DNA of 64,000 bases from the NCBI RefSeq assembly GCF_918797505.1, contig NC_092797.1, forward strand, positions 48,210,157 through 48,274,156, written 5' to 3'. The position numbers and the translations under genes were made by a program. Each line of letters starts with the position of its first letter. Positions within the stretch are counted from its first letter, which is position 1. Shown here piece by piece: positions 44,301-47,276 of this stretch. The DNA is from Bemisia tabaci. Lineage: Eukaryota; Arthropoda; Insecta; Hemiptera; Aleyrodidae. The notes under the pieces are model-generated. The model saw nothing but the letters and a program-made list of their open reading frames with translations. It did no database searches and had not been told where the DNA came from.

Positions 44301-46419
44301 AGCCGAAATACCTTTTCCCATCAGCTCGCACACTACAAAAAATTGAATTAAATTAATCAAATAGGCCGGTCATTTGACACGGTCTGGACTAGTGAATGAC
44401 ATCACATGATTTCTCTCGAGAATCTTACGTAGAAAACGTTTCTTGCAACAGGAAAATCAAAAATCAGCTCCTGAACGAGATACCTTAAGTATTTTTATCA
44501 CGCAGATCAAACGGATATTAGACTATACGACTGACGTCTTTTTCATTTTTGCGATTTGAGGATTTGACCAATGTTGACTGCAGACTTACTTACATCTCGT
44601 GAAAAAATTTACTTCTAGACATACCAGTTGTGAATATGATGTCGTTTTTCTCGTGAAATTTTGAGGAGGAAATATTTATGAAATAAAAATGAGTGGAGCC
44701 CACGCGATTTTAAAATGATGTGCGTAGGGCATGAAAATAATTTTGGCGCCTATCCGGTCACATAAAACCAATGGCATTTCCGATTGTCAAAAAAGGAGGG
44801 GAGCATACACCATTGGATAGAGTTCAACAGAAAGGAACCAACCCACATAAAGTTGAAACTGAGAAAAAAAGGATTGAAGTTTTATTTCTCCATAAGGCCC
44901 GCGACAGGGCCGGTTTTACCGACTTGCCGCCCATGGGCCGCCTGTATTTTGCCGCCCCTTCTCATCCGCTTTGAAACATCGATACAAACCATCAAGTGAC
45001 CGTGCCGGAGGAGGAGGGGTGCATAAGACGCGCTTACTCGTGTTGGGCACACGTTTTGTGAAAGCCCTGTCAACACTAGCAAAAGTTCACGGAACTTTGC
45101 GCGAAAATTAAGTCACGTAAACCTATCCCTGTGTGGACAAGGCCTTTCATATTTGAGAAATGAACGAACAAATTATGAAAGAGTAAACATGAATGTGGTT
45201 TAATGATTTTAATTACCGCCACCACGCCAACCGCACAGTGTTTGGAGCAATGCGTGAAGTATCCCTACGGTCTTGTAGGCGCTCTGCGTTTCACGCCAAC
45301 CGCTGCTGACCGCATTACGTTTGACGCAATGCGTGAAGTATTCATGGAGTCTTGTAGGCGCTAATATGTGTTCGCGGCCGCTTCAGGCCAACTTGCGTGT
45401 TTGGATTCTCTCTCAACTAGACTGATGAAAGGCGCTGTCTCTTGTATCACCGAAAGACGAACAAATTAGGAATTACTATGCTTTAACCGTCAGGAAATGA
45501 GAGATTTTTTCGCCTTATCTCGCTTGTAATTCTTTTTCTGACTCAGATTTGTTTCTTGATACCTACATATGAAAAAATTACAACATTTGTCGCCCCCTAA
45601 ATTTGCCGCCATGGGCCGCGGCCCATGTGGCCACCCCCTAAATCTGGCCCTGAGGCCCAATGTAAAAAATAAATTTTAACCCCTCATAACACAGACTAAT
45701 TCTTTTTTTCGACTTGAGTTTTTGGCAGGAGAATATATACGACTAGTAAAACTCAAAAACATGCTTAACTCAATTTTTTTTCAAAACGTGGGTTTATGGT
45801 TTCTTTCTGATGGACTCGGTCCAATTATGAGAAAAAACGCTGTACAAACGTACGAAAGTCGTCGAAAAAGTTCGCTGTTAATACCTACCTTTGAGTTGGA
45901 CTTGGAAACTGTCATACCGCGGTACGTCCAACATATGTGTCAGGATGGTCGTGTTGGGCAGCAGATGTGGATCCTTTTGAACCATCTCGGTCGCACATTT
46001 GAATGCAACTTTTTGAATTTCATCGGTAGAATGAAATAGTCCCCCTGCAAGCATAAAATAGGATAAATTTAGACTACTACTACCTTTTTGGCATTAGCAT
46101 TGTTTTCGAGTGCAGGTTGCATACTCTGGCCCCTAAAAAAATGAAATATTTTAAAGTCTCATGAAACGCATCAAAATTTCAGATCCATCATATTCTTCAT
46201 TTCACTTGCGCAACCTGTTAGTGCGCAGGCGCGCTCAATACTCGTACCTGGCTATTACCAAAACAAAAACATGATACATGTACAAGATATACCGTCTATT
46301 TTGTTCAGTGAATGGGAGGTTAATTTAGGTCACTCACCTAAATTGATGACCTCCGGTACCCCCGAAACGGAAGCGATGACCTGTAGGAAAACACTTATCC
46401 AAGCAGTCTGAACCGTCAT
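70..46419 (-). CDS. Kainate-type ionotropic glutamate receptor, N-terminal part (8 exons, 3' end outside window)
   Basis: Predicted ligand-gated cation channel subunit at the plasma membrane, likely synaptic. Eight exons on the minus strand (46419-46338, 46044-45889, 44332-44148, 8452-8295, 7112-6971, 5914-5747, 3728-3576, 297-70) join with matching phases into 424 codons without a stop. Residues 1-20 or so form a signal peptide. Residues about 24-405 match the amino-terminal (Venus-flytrap) domain of kainate receptors: INLGGLF at the start, AVFGPQTGSTSS, the SLYP-like NLYPHPSVL, YSGTNITGMRLF, VEAALIHDAV and LKGLTGHIVFD. The last residues, NMTFIVITAL, begin the S1 ligand-binding segment. Several NxS/T glycosylation sites are visible. 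S1 remainder, pore and S2 lie beyond position 70. Family assignment is strong; the kainate versus other non-NMDA subclass is inferred from motif order. Intron 3 is 35.7 kb. Confidence 0.9.
409..664. mobile_element. Palindromic MITE, GTCACCTTCC family, copy 1
   Basis: Imperfect foldback of about 255 bases. The left end TCGTCACCTTCCAGGCAAAG is matched in inverse at the right end. Arms carry CATGCGACGTTTAAA and CGCCGCCATTTTA. Related copies at 2086-2345 and 58415-58674. Confidence 0.75.
694..839. mobile_element. Small palindromic MITE, ATTGGACTGC ends, copy 1
   Basis: About 146 bases with inverted ends ATTGGACTGCGTTTTG / CAAAATGCAGTCCAAT and subterminal GGAAC-ATTCTGGCT. Related copies near 49939-50085 and 58747-58892. 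Confidence 0.6.
1556..1789. mobile_element. Transib-like MITE copy 1
   Basis: 234 bases with CACAGTGGATC at both ends in inverse orientation, flanked on both sides by the 5-base direct repeat CGTCG. A terminal CACAGTG heptamer with a GC-rich 5-base target duplication is the Transib signature. No coding capacity. Confidence 0.8.
2086..2345. mobile_element. Palindromic MITE, GTCACCTTCC family, copy 2
   Basis: Same foldback family as the copy at 409-664, more diverged at the ends (GTCGTCACCATCCGGCC). Confidence 0.7.
3026..3465. mobile_element. TTAA-flanked foldback MITE, family 1, copy 1
   Basis: 440 bases, ends GGTGATTCGATGGACGCC / inverse, flanked by TTAA on both sides (3022-3025 and 3466-3469). 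Nearly the whole element is palindromic, with GCATGCGATATATCGCAT in each arm. TTAA duplication suggests mobilisation by a piggyBac-type transposase. Confidence 0.8.
3576..3728 (-). CDS. Glutamate receptor exon 7
   Basis: 153 bases, phase 0 to 0, acceptor CTACAG and donor GTAAGT. It starts VEAALIHDAVLLFAKAFEHL, the conserved helix of lobe 2, and includes APLQCEEASSWDQG. The cysteine there is the partner of the conserved amino-terminal disulfide in this family. It ends INYMKV. Confidence 0.9.
4016..4200. mobile_element. Transib-like MITE copy 2 (internally deleted)
   Basis: 185 bases with CACAGTGGATCGAGTCAATA at left and GATCCACTGTG at right. Flanks CGCAG and CGCCG are an imperfect 5-base duplication. 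Shorter than the other copies, so internally deleted. Confidence 0.7.
5094..5604. mobile_element. Long foldback element, ATGGAGATGTTGCATG ends
   Basis: About 510 bases. Left arm from TAATGGAGATGTTGCATGTG is repeated in inverse up to 5604. A spacer near 5330-5365 carries TTGGGGACTCCAAAACTGAA. A diverged second copy is at about 43640-44098. Confidence 0.7.
5747..5914 (-). CDS. Glutamate receptor exon 6
   Basis: 168 bases, phase 0 to phase 0, acceptor TTTCAG and donor GTACGT. It encodes NLHAMDLEPFQYSGTNITGM then RLFDPDDPQV, with a glycosylation site at NIT, and ends DMTPEKLP. The YSGxNxTGxRL signature is characteristic of kainate receptor amino-terminal domains. Confidence 0.9.
6072..6332. mobile_element. 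Palindromic MITE, TGCATTTTGCAAAAAGGAAC ends, copy 1
   Basis: About 260 bases with inverted ends GATTGCATTTTGTAAAAAGG / CCTTTTTGCAAAATGCAATC. A second copy is at 18559-18822. Confidence 0.65.
6623..6825. mobile_element. CACTGGAAAA foldback MITE copy 1
   Basis: Foldback with inner arms GACTCTTGATTCAATC and outer CTCTAGATCCAATGTG; 203 bases. The left terminus is degraded relative to the copies at 9079, 9618 and 12089. Confidence 0.65.
6971..7112 (-). CDS. Glutamate receptor exon 5
   Basis: 142 bases, acceptor TGCAG, donor GTGAGT. One base completes an arginine codon, followed by PVLRHVKDSGETNIVLDCSD and then LKQAQQVGLMGSEHSFIVTSL. This matches the kainate pattern in which a DCS motif is followed by a hydrophobic strand. 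Confidence 0.9.
7113..8294. other. Receptor intron 4
   Basis: Non-coding. Contains pieces of the GGGGCTTGGAGG-ended element (to about 7507) and a fragment of the CACCGCAAACGAGAT MITE (about 7575-7620 and 8075-8180). No exon recognised. Confidence 0.55.
8295..8452 (-). CDS. Glutamate receptor exon 4
   Basis: 158 bases, acceptor CCTCAG, donor AG/GTATG. It reads ALFDVVEAWNWKSFTIIYEN and continues to LRQLDADDNH plus two bases, the start of lobe 2 of the amino-terminal domain. Phase 0 entry matches exon 3 across the 35.7 kb intron, which supports the junction. Confidence 0.9.
8480..8606. mobile_element. Degraded hAT-like MITE
   Basis: CAGTGGCGAGGCGTGAAT at left and CAGCCACGCCAATG at right resemble the better preserved element at 40645-40811. 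Internal TCGAT-rich inverted repeats. No clear target duplication remains. Confidence 0.45.
8640..9055. repeat. Three tandem copies of a ~135 bp unit
   Basis: Units begin near 8640, 8778 and 8909 at GGAGTTCGAATGGTTGC-like sequence and each contains GATTTTCCTTC...GTGATACCAC. A related single unit lies near 38690-38790. Confidence 0.6.
9079..9305. mobile_element. CACTGGAAAA foldback MITE copy 2
   Basis: 227 bases, ends CACTGGAAAAAAAACACATT / inverse TTTTTTTTCCAGTG. Arms include ATCTAGAGTCCAGACTCTT and TTTAAGCTTAAATCAAG. Almost the whole element folds back on itself. Confidence 0.75.
9618..9846. mobile_element. CACTGGAAAA foldback MITE copy 3
   Basis: 229 bases, same family as 9079-9305, with GTCGCTTGGATCTAGAGT at the left and the inverse at the right. 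Confidence 0.7.
11129..11561. mobile_element. TTAA-flanked foldback MITE, family 1, copy 2
   Basis: 433 bases, same family as 3026-3465, flanked by TTAA at 11125-11128 and 11562-11565. The right terminus has one change (GGAGATTCG). Confidence 0.75.
12089..12329. mobile_element. CACTGGAAAA foldback MITE copy 4
   Basis: 241 bases with long A and T runs at the termini, followed by ACACATTGGATTTAGAATCC. Flanked by TA on each side. Confidence 0.7.
12379..12657. mobile_element. MITE with TCGATGGTGAAACCACC ends, copy 1
   Basis: Inverted ends TCGATGGTGAAACCACCATAG and the matching right end near 12640. Inner arms contain ATATCTCGTTTGCAG and CGTCTCAAAGCGAGACACG. Relatives at 15219, 20675 and 46998. 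Confidence 0.6.
13090..13144 (+). CDS. Candidate first coding exon of a nested gene, copy 1
   Basis: ATG then MSFWKSFWPMHTLQQFLF, ending G at a GTGAGT donor. A near-identical context and start recur at 15120 (MSFWKPFC) and, with ATG lost to ATA, near 15666. Joined to an acceptor at 21025 the frame stays open through that exon. The GC-richer sequence upstream (12710-13080) is shared by copies 1 and 2. No known family recognised; this could be a lncRNA or an exonised repeat instead. Confidence 0.3.
13275..13713. mobile_element. TTAA-flanked foldback MITE, family 1, copy 3
   Basis: 439 bases flanked by TTAA at 13271-13274 and 13714-13717. The right TTAA is shared with the adjoining family 2 element, so one inserted next to the other at the same TTAA. 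Confidence 0.78.
13718..14162. mobile_element. TTAA-flanked foldback MITE, family 2
   Basis: 445 bases with ends GGTGATTTGACAAACTCAAA / inverse, flanked by TTAA at 13714-13717 and 14163-14166. Body differs from family 1, but both families carry a GCATGCGATATATCGCAT motif near the ends. Confidence 0.75.
14235..14580. repeat. Tandem duplication, ~160 bp unit x2
   Basis: The segment GTGAATTTCTGC...GGCAATAGCTGATG...TTCATCTCTCC occurs twice in direct orientation, starting near 14252 and 14400. Confidence 0.6.
15120..15175 (+). CDS. Candidate alternative first exon of the nested gene, copy 2
   Basis: ATG followed by MSFWKPFCSYRYLSVVLI, ending at a GTAAGT donor. One base longer than the copy at 13090, so splicing to 21026 gives a different frame that stops after a further 15 or so residues (CNYFVASPTFVKPVCED). 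That product would be a short peptide with a hydrophobic start. Upstream 14590-15115 resembles 12700-13085. Coding status is unproven. Confidence 0.28.
15219..15487. mobile_element. MITE with TCGACGATGAAAC ends, copy 2
   Basis: About 270 bases, same family as 12379-12657. Right end reads GTAGTTTCACCGTCGGTAGG. Arms contain AAACGAGATATGTGATCTGG. Confidence 0.55.
16352..17151. mobile_element. Composite element with GGGCAAAGTGGAA ends
   Basis: Ends AGGGGAGAGCCGGGCAAAGT / inverse at 17120-17151. Internal copies of the same end occur at 16534-16577 (a 44-base perfect palindrome) and near 16890-16925, so this is at least two elements joined or nested. No ORF of note. Confidence 0.55.
17448..18000. 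mobile_element. Inverted-repeat element, AATGGACCACTAGACAAGG ends
   Basis: 553 bases with inverted arms of at least 120 bases (ATGGACCACTAGACAAGGTA to TTCACGTAGAACACGAT). A short fragment of the same arm lies near 1078-1112. Confidence 0.65.
18559..18822. mobile_element. Palindromic MITE, TGCATTTTGCAAAAAGGAAC ends, copy 2
   Basis: 264 bases, same family as 6072-6332, with ATTGGACTGCATTTTGC at left and the inverse at right. Confidence 0.65.
18955..19181. mobile_element. Transib-like MITE copy 3
   Basis: 227 bases, CACAGTGGATCGAGTCAATG / inverse. Flanks CGCCG (left) and CGCGC (right), so the 5-base duplication is imperfect. Confidence 0.7.
19441..19881. mobile_element. TTAA-flanked foldback MITE, family 1, copy 4
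   Basis: 441 bases flanked by TTAA (19437-19440 and 19882-19885). The two arms and the other copies are close in sequence, suggesting recent activity. Confidence 0.8.
20675..20942. mobile_element. MITE with TCGACGGTGAAACTACC ends, copy 3
   Basis: 268 bases with inverted ends TCGACGGTGAAACTACCAAA / inverse TTTGGTAGTTTCACCGTCG. The best preserved copy of this family. Confidence 0.65.
21026..21134 (+). CDS. Candidate second exon of the nested plus-strand gene
   Basis: Preceded by a good acceptor with a pyrimidine tract (TTCTTTCTTTTGCAG) and followed by G/GTAAAA. In the frame set by the 13090 exon it is open throughout (VIILWPLQHSSSRCART...). In the frame set by the 15120 exon it ends at TGA near 21076. 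No homologue recognised. Confidence 0.22.
21685..23855. mobile_element. 2.2 kb large inverted-repeat element
   Basis: Arms of about 550-600 bases (left about 21690-22290, right about 23300-23855) match in inverse, including GACCATAAATGATGGCGTTTGGGC and CTTCATCCTGCTGCAACTGC. The left arm itself has three direct subrepeats of about 170 bases marked by TTCATGACCGAGAAAATTG. The loop carries a 187-base tandem repeat. No transposase ORF is visible, so it is non-autonomous. Confidence 0.65.
22433..23260. repeat. Tandem repeat, ~187 bp unit, about 4.4 copies
   Basis: GTCCTGGA starts units at 22433, 22620, 22808, 22994 and 23180, spacing 186-188. Each unit carries GAACGGAAGACGAGTCCCGG and ACAGTAAAATGTACATTTCT. 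The copies are very similar, so expansion is recent. Confidence 0.8.
24394..24660. mobile_element. Element with AGGGGCTTGGA ends
   Basis: Left GGCAAGGGGCTTGGATGAC and right CTTGCCTTCCAAGCCCCTC are inverted. A second copy at 40988-41289 and fragments near 7250-7507 and 10730-10830. Confidence 0.5.
25015..25600. repeat. Purine-rich tract, about 585 bases
   Basis: Plus strand is almost entirely A and G (GAGGAAGAAGAAGAGG type) without a fixed unit. The long minus-strand open frames over it are rich in Ser/Leu/Phe and follow from composition alone. Capable in principle of triplex (H-DNA) formation. Confidence 0.8.
26185..26400. repeat. GAAAAGAGAA-type purine repeat
   Basis: Purine-only stretch of GAAAAGAGAA and GAGAAGAGAA units running directly into the GAGATGAAAA minisatellite. 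Confidence 0.75.
26429..26747. repeat. Minisatellite, 10 bp unit GAGATGAAAA, ~30 copies
   Basis: Nearly invariant 10-base units from about 26448 to 26720. Because 10 is not a multiple of 3, every frame on a strand shows a 10-residue periodic open frame; these are not genes. Confidence 0.9.
26880..27090. other. GC-rich segment of unknown origin
   Basis: A 200-base island of higher GC containing GACCCAGGACCCGGGTGCAC and GGGCGGTAGAGGAAACCCC. It stands out from its AT-rich surroundings and may be the 3' part of a degraded retroelement next to the LINE ORF1 remnant at 27566. No coding frame recognised. Confidence 0.3.
27566..28075 (+). pseudogene. Decayed LINE ORF1 (FP-type domain) fragment
   Basis: Conceptual pieces in shifting frames give EQYSRRNTLEIQGV, then RDGKPSKLIIEFARR, then QLNYEYLWVRHDGG and SKVIFIRNSFDL. 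In this order they match the C-terminal half of ORF1 proteins of insect non-LTR retrotransposons, which share a domain with the baculovirus FP protein. At least two frameshifts and in-frame stops separate the pieces, so it is dead. The segment is cut on its right by a Transib-like MITE at 28108. Confidence 0.75.
28108..28335. mobile_element. Transib-like MITE copy 4
   Basis: 228 bases with CACAGTG at both ends in inverse, flanked by a perfect 5-base duplication TGGCG (28103-28107 and 28336-28340). GTCGGACA occurs about 21 bases inside each heptamer. Confidence 0.82.
28730..29320. repeat. Minisatellite of GATGAAAAGGG / GATGAAAACGG units
   Basis: About 590 bases of 10-11 base purine units, variants AAAAGGGGATG and AAAACGGGATG, leading directly into ribozyme A1. 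Open frames on the minus strand are periodicity artefacts. Confidence 0.85.
29327..29394 (+). ncRNA. HDV-like self-cleaving ribozyme A1
   Basis: The order P1-P2-P3-P3'-P1'-P4-P4'-P2' of the nested double pseudoknot is present. P1 pairs 29327-29332 with 29355-29360; P2 TGCCGG (29335-29340) pairs with CCGGCA (29389-29394); P3 GCC/GGT encloses loop TCCTCGT; P4 is a hairpin at 29363-29383. The J4/2 strand CAAA fits the CNRA consensus that contains the catalytic cytosine. Cleavage is predicted just before 29327. Similar folds sit at the 5' ends of R2 and other non-LTR elements. Activity has not been shown here. Confidence 0.75.
30498..30524 (+). other. Perfect 11 bp stem-loop near the cassette end
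   Basis: ACAAAGGCATG, loop AGCCC, CATGCCTTTGT, then CTTTT. The same hairpin is kept in copy 2 at 33893-33919. It could be an RNA structural element or a terminator-like hairpin; the role is unknown. Confidence 0.55.
30626..30697 (+). ncRNA. HDV-like self-cleaving ribozyme B1
   Basis: P1 GCCGTCT (30626-30632) pairs over 7 bp with GGACGGT (30655-30661). P2 TGTCGG (30635-30640) pairs with CCGACA (30692-30697). Loop L3 is TCCTCGT, as in ribozyme A. P4 is CGAGGGT/ACCCTCG with a 3-base loop. J4/2 reads CTAA, matching CNRA. P1, P2 and P4 differ from ribozyme A yet still pair. P3 is the weakest helix (CC/GG). Cleavage predicted before 30626. Confidence 0.8.
30698..32718. repeat. Minisatellite GATGAAAAGGA with higher-order units
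   Basis: About 2 kb of 11-base units (GATGAAAAGGA, with GACGGAAAGGA variants) between ribozyme B1 and ribozyme A2. A higher-order unit marked by AAGCAAAGCATTTGATATGG recurs at about 31051, 31326, 31568 and 31821 (spacing 242-275). Long minus-strand frames of HLLFISFSSPF type are artefacts of the 11-base period. Confidence 0.9.
32725..32792 (+). ncRNA. HDV-like self-cleaving ribozyme A2
   Basis: Same sequence as ribozyme A1 across P1 to P2'. Preceded by GAGAGCGGA instead of GAGAGCTGA, so the change falls outside the predicted core. Confidence 0.72.
33893..33919 (+). other. Perfect 11 bp stem-loop, second copy
   Basis: Identical to the hairpin at 30498-30524 within cassette copy 2. Confidence 0.5.
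34021..34092 (+). ncRNA. HDV-like self-cleaving ribozyme B2
   Basis: Identical core to ribozyme B1 (P1 at 34021-34027, P2' ending at 34092). Sequence after it diverges fully from copy 1, placing the repeat boundary at the ribozyme end. Confidence 0.78.
34688..34722. repeat. (TATG)n microsatellite at LINE 3' end
   Basis: TATG repeats with one GCATG variant, immediately beyond the 3' UTR of the minus-strand LINE fragment. The same microsatellite bounds the other side of that fragment. Confidence 0.7.
34736..35345 (-). mobile_element. 5'-truncated LINE, C-terminal end of ORF2
   Basis: An open frame (stop at 34923) encodes the last ~140 residues of a non-LTR retrotransposon polyprotein: LSGLPRADQVKLTRLCIGHT, then SFTHQYIIKK, then a CCHC-like PPTCISCNVPLSVKHVLITCP. 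This region follows reverse transcriptase and RNase H in I/R1/Jockey-group LINEs. Reverse transcriptase and endonuclease are missing, so it is 5' truncated and non-autonomous. A short 3' UTR runs to 34736. The frame is intact, so insertion looks fairly recent. Confidence 0.8.
35361..35404. repeat. (TATG)n microsatellite, ~11 units
   Basis: Uninterrupted TATG repeats at the truncated 5' side of the LINE fragment. Confidence 0.9.
36058..36117. repeat. 30 bp tandem duplication
   Basis: CTTTGCATAAAACTTTATAG with flanking bases occurs twice in a row. Confidence 0.7.
36603..37782. mobile_element. 1.18 kb near-perfect palindrome, TA-flanked
   Basis: Ends CAGGGTGTCCCAAAAGTCCC / inverse, flanked by TA on each side, as for Tc1/mariner-type insertions. 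Two arms of about 560 bases are nearly identical in inverse, with a short spacer around 37166-37200. The right arm has one extra ~19 base segment near the GGGGGGCCCC run. No coding frame. Sequence resembles half of the element at 39857-40380. Confidence 0.8.
38110..39470. other. Possible composite non-autonomous element
   Basis: Begins AACTAGCAGGAAACCCGTGC and ends with a GTGAGTGAGTCAGTCAGTGA tract and TTTATTAGTATAGATT. It contains a unit related to the 8640-9055 repeat and a hairpin at 38929-38969 (ATAGAATAAAAAGAC / inverse). Classification is uncertain; no ORF is convincing. Confidence 0.3.
39857..40380. mobile_element. TA-flanked MITE, CAGGGTGGGCCTAAAGTAAC ends
   Basis: 524 bases, inverted ends CAGGGTGGGCCTAAAGTAAC / inverse, flanked by TA. 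The interior (CAAATGG, CGCAAACCG, CCGAGTTAT and TCAAAAA blocks, in that order) parallels one arm of the 36603-37782 palindrome, so the two belong to one family. Confidence 0.7.
40645..40811. mobile_element. hAT-like MITE with 8 bp target duplication
   Basis: 167 bases with ends CAGTGGCGTAGCGTG / CACGCCACTG, flanked by ATAAGTTA and ATAAGTTT (7 of 8 match). The CAGTGGCG terminus and 8-base duplication are typical of hAT elements. Confidence 0.75.
40988..41289. mobile_element. Element with TGAGGGGCTTGGAGG ends
   Basis: Inverted ends TGAGGGGCTTGGAGGCCAAG / GAGTCCTCCGAGCCCCTCA. Related to 24394-24660. Confidence 0.55.
43298..43566. mobile_element. Foldback MITE, CACTGAAAAAAAATTTCT ends
   Basis: About 270 bases with inverted ends and inner palindromic arms (TATTATTTCGACT / inverse; GAGTTAAAGAAACG / inverse). 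Related in its termini to the CACTGGAAAA family. Confidence 0.5.
43640..44098. mobile_element. Long foldback element, second copy, degraded
   Basis: Diverged relative of 5094-5604; shares CTCCATGCAAAGATAGGGAG and its inverse. The outer left arm is incomplete. Confidence 0.6.
44148..44332 (-). CDS. Glutamate receptor exon 3: FGPQ loop and NLYPHPSVL segment
   Basis: 185 bases, acceptor TTGTAG, donor GTATGC. It supplies VCELMGKGISAVFGPQTGST and IPHVQSRWDYY, and ends NLYPHPSVLLK in phase 0. The cysteine after the split valine corresponds to the conserved disulfide cysteine of the amino-terminal domain (family knowledge). The downstream intron is 35,695 bases long. Confidence 0.9.
44333..45888. 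other. Receptor intron 2
   Basis: Non-coding. Contains a hAT-like element at 44905-45652. The plus-strand open frame over exon 2 and this intron is a shadow. Nothing else recognised. Confidence 0.6.
44905..45652. mobile_element. hAT-like non-autonomous element, CAGGGCCGG ends
   Basis: 748 bases, left CAGGGCCGGTTTTACC and right TAAATCTGGCCCTG. Subterminal GCCGCCCATGGGCCGC recurs in inverse. Inside is a two-copy direct repeat with TGCGTGAAGTAT...CTTGTAGGCGCT (about 45250-45365). No clear 8-base duplication. Confidence 0.5.
45889..46044 (-). CDS. Glutamate receptor exon 2: first strand-helix of the amino-terminal domain
   Basis: 156 bases, acceptor TGCAG before 46044 and donor GTAGG after 45889, phase 1 to phase 1. 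It encodes the segment GLFHSTDEIQKVAFKCATEM, then LLPNTTI (a potential N-glycosylation site) and ends RYDSFQVQLK. This is the usual layout of the first beta-alpha unit of kainate receptor amino-terminal domains. Confidence 0.88.
46338..46419 (-). CDS. Glutamate receptor exon 1: start codon and signal peptide
   Basis: ATG at 46419-46417 opens 27 codons plus one base. The peptide begins MTVQTAWISVFLQVIASVSG, a short polar start, a hydrophobic core and small residues suited to signal peptidase. It ends at a GTGAGT donor. The next exon restores a glycine, giving the INLGGLF motif that opens the mature domain of this family. This is the only ATG that puts a signal sequence directly in front of that motif. 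No promoter was assigned. Confidence 0.85.
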
Positions 46420-46997
46420 TTTTCCGAGCACCGATTGATAACAGAGGTGCGCGAGGTGTAGCAGAAGACACCTAGTTATTCACCTACTTTCACCGAAGTT
46501 TAAGATGATCCATTCACACCCACACGAGCCGCAGCAACGATTCGCGAAGGGTTTCCGTCCATCTCCTAAGGGATATTACACTGGTCTCCGGAGGGATAAA
46601 TACACAGTCCCTTACATTGCTGTTGAATCTAGCGATTAGTGTCCCAACAAACTACCGGTCCAGTTTCTCGGGCGGACCAAGGAGTGACAGTTTGCATAGG
46701 CAGCGGAGTCAGATTTAGCTGGGAATTCTGATTTCTGTACGTAACGAGGCGGTGAGTTTTTGAGGATGGACCGGCTACGATGGGGCACGGTTTTAAAAAT
46801 AGAGAAATGTGTGCGCGACGCAGCGCGGAATCGATGCGCATGGGGACTAGCTCGTGAGTTGAGGTATTTTTAGAGATAGAGGAATAGCTTGTGGTTTCAT
46901 GGGTGAGGATTTCTCTAGCAAACGTTGGTTTTTTTGCCTGGAAAGTCATCCGACGAAAATATGGGGATAAAATTAAAATTTAAGATGCAAAATTAAT

Positions 46998-47276
46998 CAG
47001 CGCTTGAACAGTGATATCGACGGTTTAAGTCCGCAACCATGTACCTCGTTTGCGGTATTTGAAAATCGCCGCTCGTATTTTTTTTTTTTTGAGGAGAACA
47101 AATTGACATCATTTCTTGACGGTTTATTCGTAGCATTTCCTTCGCAGAGAGAAGAAAAATCACGGCAGTTTTTAAGAATTGCTGTTGGATTGTTTTCCAC
47201 TTACAAAATGAAATACGACCGGGAGTCTGCAACGTCTCAAACCGAGTTACGTAGTTGTGGACTTAAACCGTCGATT
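46998..47276. mobile_element. MITE with ATATCGACGGTTTAAGTCC ends, copy 4
   Basis: 279 bases with inverted ends TCGACGGTTTAAGTCCGCAA / inverse ending AAACCGTCGA. Same family as 20675-20942. Located about 600 bases upstream of the receptor start codon. Confidence 0.65.

Noticed and set aside
45722..46039. 105-residue plus-strand frame
   Set aside because: It is the antisense shadow of receptor exon 2.
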